From: Pseudonocardia autotrophica
GTDB taxonomy: Bacteria; Actinomycetota; Actinomycetes; Mycobacteriales; Pseudonocardiaceae
NCBI RefSeq assembly: GCF_003945385.1
Contig: NZ_AP018921.1
Coordinates: forward strand, 225,156-289,155
Reading direction: 5' to 3'
Length of the DNA stretch: 64,000 nt
The number at the start of each line of letters is the position of its first letter. The first letter of the stretch is position 1. The notes under the pieces are model-generated. The model made no database searches. It had not been told where the DNA came from and worked only from the letters and a program-made list of their open reading frames with translations. Made by a program: the position numbers and the translations under genes. Of the stretch, positions 60,266 to 64,000 are shown in pieces.

Positions 60266-61728
60266 TGCGGGTACTCGACAGATACCGGTCGTTCGACCGG
60301 CCGGTCCAGCTGCTGCTGCTCAACCAGCTGACCATCAACCTCGGCTTCTACATGCTCATCCCGTACCTAGCCGACCACCTATCCCAGGGGCTCGGGCTCT
60401 CGGTGCTGATGGTCGGCTTGATCCTCGGGGTACGGAACTTCTCCCAGCAGGGCATGTTCCTGGTCGGGGGCAGCCTGGCCGACCGGTTCGGCTACAAGCC
60501 GATGATCGTGGCCGGCTGCGCCTTGCGCACCGGCGGATTCGCGCTGATCGGCCTGGTCGACAACGTCCCGGCCCTGGTTGTGGCCTCGGCCGCGACCGGA
60601 TTCGCCGGGGCGCTGTTCAACCCGGCCGTGCGCGCCTACATCGCCCATGACACCGGTGAGCGACGCGTCGAGGCGTTCGCGCTGTTCAGCATCTTCTACC
60701 AGGCGGGCATCCTGATCGGCCCGATCGTCGGACTGGCACTGACCGGCATCGGCTTCGCCGTCACCTGCCTGGTCGCCGCCGCCGTGTTCGCCGTGCTCAC
60801 GGTGCTGCAGATCCGAGCCCTGCCGGCCCGCCGCGGTGACGGCGGCGGCGACGCCGAGCGGCGCCCGGTCCTCGCGCAGTGGCGCGACGTCGCCACGACC
60901 CGGGGCTTCCTGCCCTTCTCGGTCGCGATGATCGGCACCTACGTCTTGTCCTATCAGGTGTATCTGGCGCTGCCGTTGCACGCCCGAACCCTGGCCGGCG
61001 ACGGGAACCTGGGCACGGCGTTGGTGACAGCGTTGTACGTCGTGTCCGGCGGGGTCACCATCGCGGCCCAGATGAAGGTCACCGCCTGGTGTCGTGCGCG
61101 GTGGGGGCCGGCGGGCTCGCTGAGCCGGGGCCTCGTCATGCTCGGTGTCGCCTTCGTGCCGCTGCTCGCCGCCGACGGGTTGCTGGTCGCGCTGCCCGAC
61201 GTCAGCGCGGTGATCGCGACGGTGCTGGGTGTGGCGGCGTTGCTGTCGACCGCGGCGCTGCTCGCGATCGGGACCGCCGTGGTCCTGCCGTTCGAGATGG
61301 ACACCATCGTCGGGCTCGCTCGCAACCGGCTCGTCGCCACCCACTACGGCTTCTACAACACCGTGTGCGGGGTGGGGATCCTGCTCGGTAACGCGGGGAC
61401 GGGCTGGGCGATCGACCTGGCCCGCTCCGCCGGGGCGCCGTATGCGCCGTGGTTGGTGTTGCTGGTGATCGGGCTGCTGTGCGGGTTCGCCCTCGCGGTG
61501 CTGTATCGGCGAGGACTGCTCACCGCACCCGCCGAGGACACCCAAGCAGCGCAGAGCGAACCGGATGGCGACCCCCCGACCACCCAACTGAGAGCGGTCG
61601 GCCAGCACGACGACAGCCCGACCCGTCCGCTACCCGCCATCCGTCCTGCCCAGCAGCAGCCAACTCCCACGCCGGTGGAGACGACGCGGCCGCTGGCCGA
61701 CCTGCCTGGAGCCGCCCGACGATGGTGA
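60265..61728 (+). CDS. MFS transporter
   Basis: This 487-residue permease has 12 membrane helices with the MFS loop GGSLADRFGYKPMIVAG (near residues 68-84). The C-terminal 80 residues are a Pro/Gln-rich cytosolic tail with repeated TRPL motifs (PTTQL, PTRPLP, ETTRPLA). It is transcribed with the Cds1-like gene through a one-base overlap, so it may export a thiol, sulfide or arsenical product. Substrate is unknown. Confidence 0.85.
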   Translation: MRVLDRYRSFDRPVQLLLLNQLTINLGFYMLIPYLADHLSQGLGLSVLMVGLILGVRNFSQQGMFLVGGSLADRFGYKPMIVAGCALRTGGFALIGLVDNVPALVVASAATGFAGALFNPAVRAYIAHDTGERRVEAFALFSIFYQAGILIGPIVGLALTGIGFAVTCLVAAAVFAVLTVLQIRALPARRGDGGGDAERRPVLAQWRDVATTRGFLPFSVAMIGTYVLSYQVYLALPLHARTLAGDGNLGTALVTALYVVSGGVTIAAQMKVTAWCRARWGPAGSLSRGLVMLGVAFVPLLAADGLLVALPDVSAVIATVLGVAALLSTAALLAIGTAVVLPFEMDTIVGLARNRLVATHYGFYNTVCGVGILLGNAGTGWAIDLARSAGAPYAPWLVLLVIGLLCGFALAVLYRRGLLTAPAEDTQAAQSEPDGDPPTTQLRAVGQHDDSPTRPLPAIRPAQQQPTPTPVETTRPLADLPGAARRW

Positions 61729-61795
61729 CCCCCGCACGAGCGGACAAGCCCAGCCGTCCGCGACGACCACCGAGCGGCGCGTCCGCCATGGGGCC

Positions 61796-62905
61796 GTGAA
61801 CGGCGTCGAACACGCCGCCGTGGCGTTGCGGCGACTGGGTGTGCGGCTGCTCGCCGTCGGTGTGGTCGTGGGGGTCCTCGCCGCGGGGCTGGTGTTGGCC
61901 CGGATCGCGATGGGGCACTTCCTCACCCCGGTAGCGGTCGGACCGGGATGCCTGCCCCCGGCAGCGGCCGTGCCCATCTCCGCGACCGGCCCCAGCGGAC
62001 TCGGCGCCGAGCAACTGGCCAACGCCGCAACCATCGTCGCGGTGGGCCGGGACCGCGCGGTCCCGGAGCGGGCTGTGTGGATCGCCGTGGCCACCGCGCT
62101 GCAGGAGTCCGGCCTGCGCAACCTCGACTACGGCGACCGTGACTCGCTCGGGCTGTTCCAGCAACGCCCGTCGATGGGCTGGGGCTCGGCCGAGCAGGTC
62201 ACCGATCCCCGGTACTCGGCCGCGATCTTCTACGACCGACTGCTGCAGATCACCGGATGGGCCGACATGGAGCTGTGGGAGGCCGCCCAGGCGGTCCAAC
62301 GCTCGGCGTTCCCGACTGCCTACGCCAAATGGGAGGACACCGCCGCGAACGTGCTCACCGAGGTCGGTGACGGGGCGGCGCGAACCACCGGGGCACGCAC
62401 GACCGCGGACGGCGGCAGCTGCGCCGACCCCTCGAGTGCGGTGATCGGCGACGACCCGCGGCCGCGCCCAGCCGGCTGCACCGAGGACGACCCCACCACC
62501 CGGGGCTGTGTGACCCCCACGACGCGGTTCGCACTGGAGCAGGTGCGGACCGCCTTCGGCGCGCTCAGCAAGACCACGTACCTGACCTCGACGCGCTGCT
62601 TCGCCGACCGCCCGGCGAACCCGACCAGCGATCACCCCCTCGGGAAGGGGTGCGACCTGTTCCCCGGACCCGCCGGCAGCTTCGCCTCCGGCCGCGACGT
62701 CGACGACGGCTGGGTGATCGCCGAGTGGTTCCGGCGCAACGCCGTCGCCCTCGACGTCTCCTACGTCATCTGGCAGGGCCAGATCTGGCTACGGCCCCAG
62801 GCAGGTCCCGGTCGGTGGAGCGACTACACCGGCGGCGGGGTCTACGACCCCGCCGACCCGGTGGGCGGGCACTACGATCACATTCACGTGTCGTTCCGCC
62901 GCTAG
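61796..62905 (+). CDS. Secreted hydrolase-like protein, actinobacterial wall or transfer type
   Basis: From the GTG at 61796 the 369-residue protein has a membrane anchor (LLAVGVVVGVLAAGLVLARI), then a lysozyme-like helical region (AVWIAVATALQESGLRNLDY, then GDRDSLGLFQQRPSMGWGSA). A second domain with TSDHPLGKGCDLFPG and HYDHIHVSF has the H/D/H spacing of a zinc-dependent peptidase. This two-domain layout is common in actinobacterial mobile elements. It follows the MFS gene by 67 bp. Confidence 0.75.
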   Translation: MNGVEHAAVALRRLGVRLLAVGVVVGVLAAGLVLARIAMGHFLTPVAVGPGCLPPAAAVPISATGPSGLGAEQLANAATIVAVGRDRAVPERAVWIAVATALQESGLRNLDYGDRDSLGLFQQRPSMGWGSAEQVTDPRYSAAIFYDRLLQITGWADMELWEAAQAVQRSAFPTAYAKWEDTAANVLTEVGDGAARTTGARTTADGGSCADPSSAVIGDDPRPRPAGCTEDDPTTRGCVTPTTRFALEQVRTAFGALSKTTYLTSTRCFADRPANPTSDHPLGKGCDLFPGPAGSFASGRDVDDGWVIAEWFRRNAVALDVSYVIWQGQIWLRPQAGPGRWSDYTGGGVYDPADPVGGHYDHIHVSFRR

Positions 62906-62917
62906 CCGACCCACTGG

Positions 62918-63847
62918 TCAGGCGATGCGCGCCAGCGTGGCGCCGCCGTCGGTCGACCGGTGGATGCCGTCGTTGGTCACGATCGTCAACCGGCCCCCGG
63001 GCTCGGCGGTGATGGCCTGCGGCGGGCTCTCGGTACCGGCACGCCGCTGCCAGGTCGCGCCCCGGTCGGTGCTGGCGTGCACCGTTCCGTCCGGCCCGAT
63101 CCCGTACACGGCGCCGTCGCCCGCCCACGACACGAAGGCCAACAGCGGGCTACCGGTGACGCCGCGGAAGGTGGAGCCACCATCCTGGCTGGCGGCCACC
63201 CCGTTCTCGGTCGTGGCCAGCACCCGGGCCCCGTCGGAGGGGTCCACGGCGATGTCGAGAGCATCCAGCGCGGCGCGCTCCTGCCACGTGCGACCGCCGT
63301 CGCTACTGACCATCAGCAGGCCGCGGGTGGCGTCGAGCCCGACAACCGAGGTGCCGCCGACGTCGAGAGAGTGGAAGTCGACCTGGCCCTGCAGGCTCAC
63401 GGGCTCCCACGTCGTGCCCGCATCGGTGCTGCGGACGAGCCCGACCGGGTTCGGGGTGCCGGCGTCGTCGGGGGCGGGGTGTCCGCTGGCGAGAAAGGTG
63501 CGGGGCCCGGCGACGGTGAACCCCATCAGGTCCGGCCCCGCGGTCTCCGGCGGGTCCTGGCGAGGAACCAGTGTCCCGTCAGGGGCGAGGGCGAACAGCC
63601 CGTAGTGGCCGGCAACGACCACGCTGCCGCCCGCAGGGTCGACGCCCACTCCGTGTACGTGTCCGACCGGGGCGAAAAGATCTGCAGTGGTGGTGTTGGC
63701 GGCGGTGTTCGAGGTGTCGGACGCACTCTCTGCGCCACAGCCGGCCAGCACGAGGGCGGTGCCGGCGGCGAGGAGGGCGTGGGCCTGGCGCGGTCGGACT
63801 CTGCGCTGGGGGAGACCTGTGCGGTGTGCGGGCGATCTGTTGACCAT
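62918..63847 (-). CDS. Lipoprotein with BNR/sortilin-like repeats (F510_1955 type)
   Basis: The 309-residue lipoprotein has a signal with lipobox VLAGC (near Cys37). It is followed by several repeats of the form STDAGTTWEP, SSDGGRTWQE, SQDGGSTFRG and STDRGATWQR, typical of a beta-propeller. Such proteins in actinobacteria often accompany metal-homeostasis genes. It lies 11 bp beyond the lnt-like gene end and is transcribed after it. Confidence 0.85.
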   Translation of the reverse strand: MVNRSPAHRTGLPQRRVRPRQAHALLAAGTALVLAGCGAESASDTSNTAANTTTADLFAPVGHVHGVGVDPAGGSVVVAGHYGLFALAPDGTLVPRQDPPETAGPDLMGFTVAGPRTFLASGHPAPDDAGTPNPVGLVRSTDAGTTWEPVSLQGQVDFHSLDVGGTSVVGLDATRGLLMVSSDGGRTWQERAALDALDIAVDPSDGARVLATTENGVAASQDGGSTFRGVTGSPLLAFVSWAGDGAVYGIGPDGTVHASTDRGATWQRRAGTESPPQAITAEPGGRLTIVTNDGIHRSTDGGATLARIA

Positions 63848-63858
63848 GGGACGGAGGA

Positions 63859-64000
63859 TTACCTTTCTGCGGGGCGCGGTGACCCGACGATGCGTCCGTG
63901 ACGGCGGGCTGCGGACAGCCAAGCGACGGCGACGGCGGCGGCCGCGAGGATGATGTAGGGGCCGTCGCCGAGACGGGTGTACGGGGTGAGGCCGGTGCGC
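63859..64000 (-). CDS. lnt: Apolipoprotein N-acyltransferase, C-terminal end (partial)
   Basis: The frame entering from the right edge reads RTGLTPYTRLGDGPYIILAA, then AWLSAARRHGRIVGSPRPAE and a TAA. This matches the end of Lnt (TPYTRLGD then a last helix), which adds the third acyl chain to lipoproteins. Only about 46 residues are in the window, so the assignment rests on this tail and on the adjacent lipoprotein gene. Confidence 0.65.
   Translation of the reverse strand, partial: RTGLTPYTRLGDGPYIILAAAAVAVAWLSAARRHGRIVGSPRPAER

Overview
The window is very GC-rich DNA with densely packed, overlapping genes and many GTG starts. It looks like an actinobacterium, most plausibly of the Pseudonocardiaceae. 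Mycothiol-type arsenate reductases, an Lsr2 nucleoid protein, PHO-box style phosphate control and SPW/DUF2180/SHOCT small proteins all fit that view. No rRNA, tRNA or CRISPR array was seen. A replication-initiator-like gene, an Lsr2 paralogue and a large load of insertion sequences suggest an accessory replicon or genomic island. That placement is inference.

Layout. (1) 60-3623: a three-level nest of insertion sequences, IS30 inside IS3 inside IS5, with every target duplication still readable. (2) 3.6-15.9 kb: an arsenic island. It holds a MerR-type regulator, a BASS-family pump and a ferredoxin, then on the other strand arsR-acr3-DUF2180-arsC-arsC-arsO, then a complete pstSCAB phosphate transporter preceded by a PHO-box-like repeat and followed by a degenerate response regulator and a second ArsR. 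(3) 16-18.5 kb: plasmid-like functions, namely a putative replication initiator, a protein with two ribbon-helix-helix-like repeats, paired palindromic boxes and a possible small structured RNA. (4) 18.5-27 kb: a decaying region with fragments of MarR, IS66, IclR, SPW and IS21 genes, among which an Lsr2 gene, a bifunctional-nuclease gene and two larger hypothetical genes remain intact.

(5) 26.9-30.4 kb: a BlaI repressor, M56 protease, DsbA-like, CcdA-like and CPVC-membrane protein cluster with a CTACTA-N6-TAGTAG operator candidate. (6) 30.8-38 kb: two methyltransferase-like membrane proteins, a P1B metal ATPase with a CadC-type sensor, a secreted Cys-rich protein, a second DsbA, and a nickel/cobalt permease. 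(7) 38-44 kb: a persulfide/sulfur-detoxification cluster (CstR-like sensor, CstB-like dioxygenase-rhodanese, rhodaneses, TauE) followed by a SHOCT protein and a multicopper oxidase; two identical-spacing TACCC-N4-GGGTA operators frame it. (8) 44.5-48.4 kb: a flippase, a broken methyltransferase and two TlpA-type thioredoxins.

(9) 48.7-54.2 kb: a five-gene, fully overlapping operon of acetyltransferase, M15-like lipoprotein, MurJ flippase, response regulator and histidine kinase. (10) 55.4-57.9 kb: a family-2 glycosyltransferase divergent from a UDP-sulfoquinovose synthase homologue. (11) 58.5-64 kb: a secreted His-rich protein, a Cds1-like PLP enzyme, an MFS transporter, a secreted wall-hydrolase-like protein, a BNR-repeat lipoprotein and the tail of apolipoprotein N-acyltransferase.

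Taken together the cargo handles metal and metalloid stress (As, Cd/Zn/Co, Ni, Cu), reactive sulfur and envelope thiol-disulfide chemistry, with envelope biosynthesis genes at the right-hand end. Functions are inferred from motifs read by eye; no database search was run.
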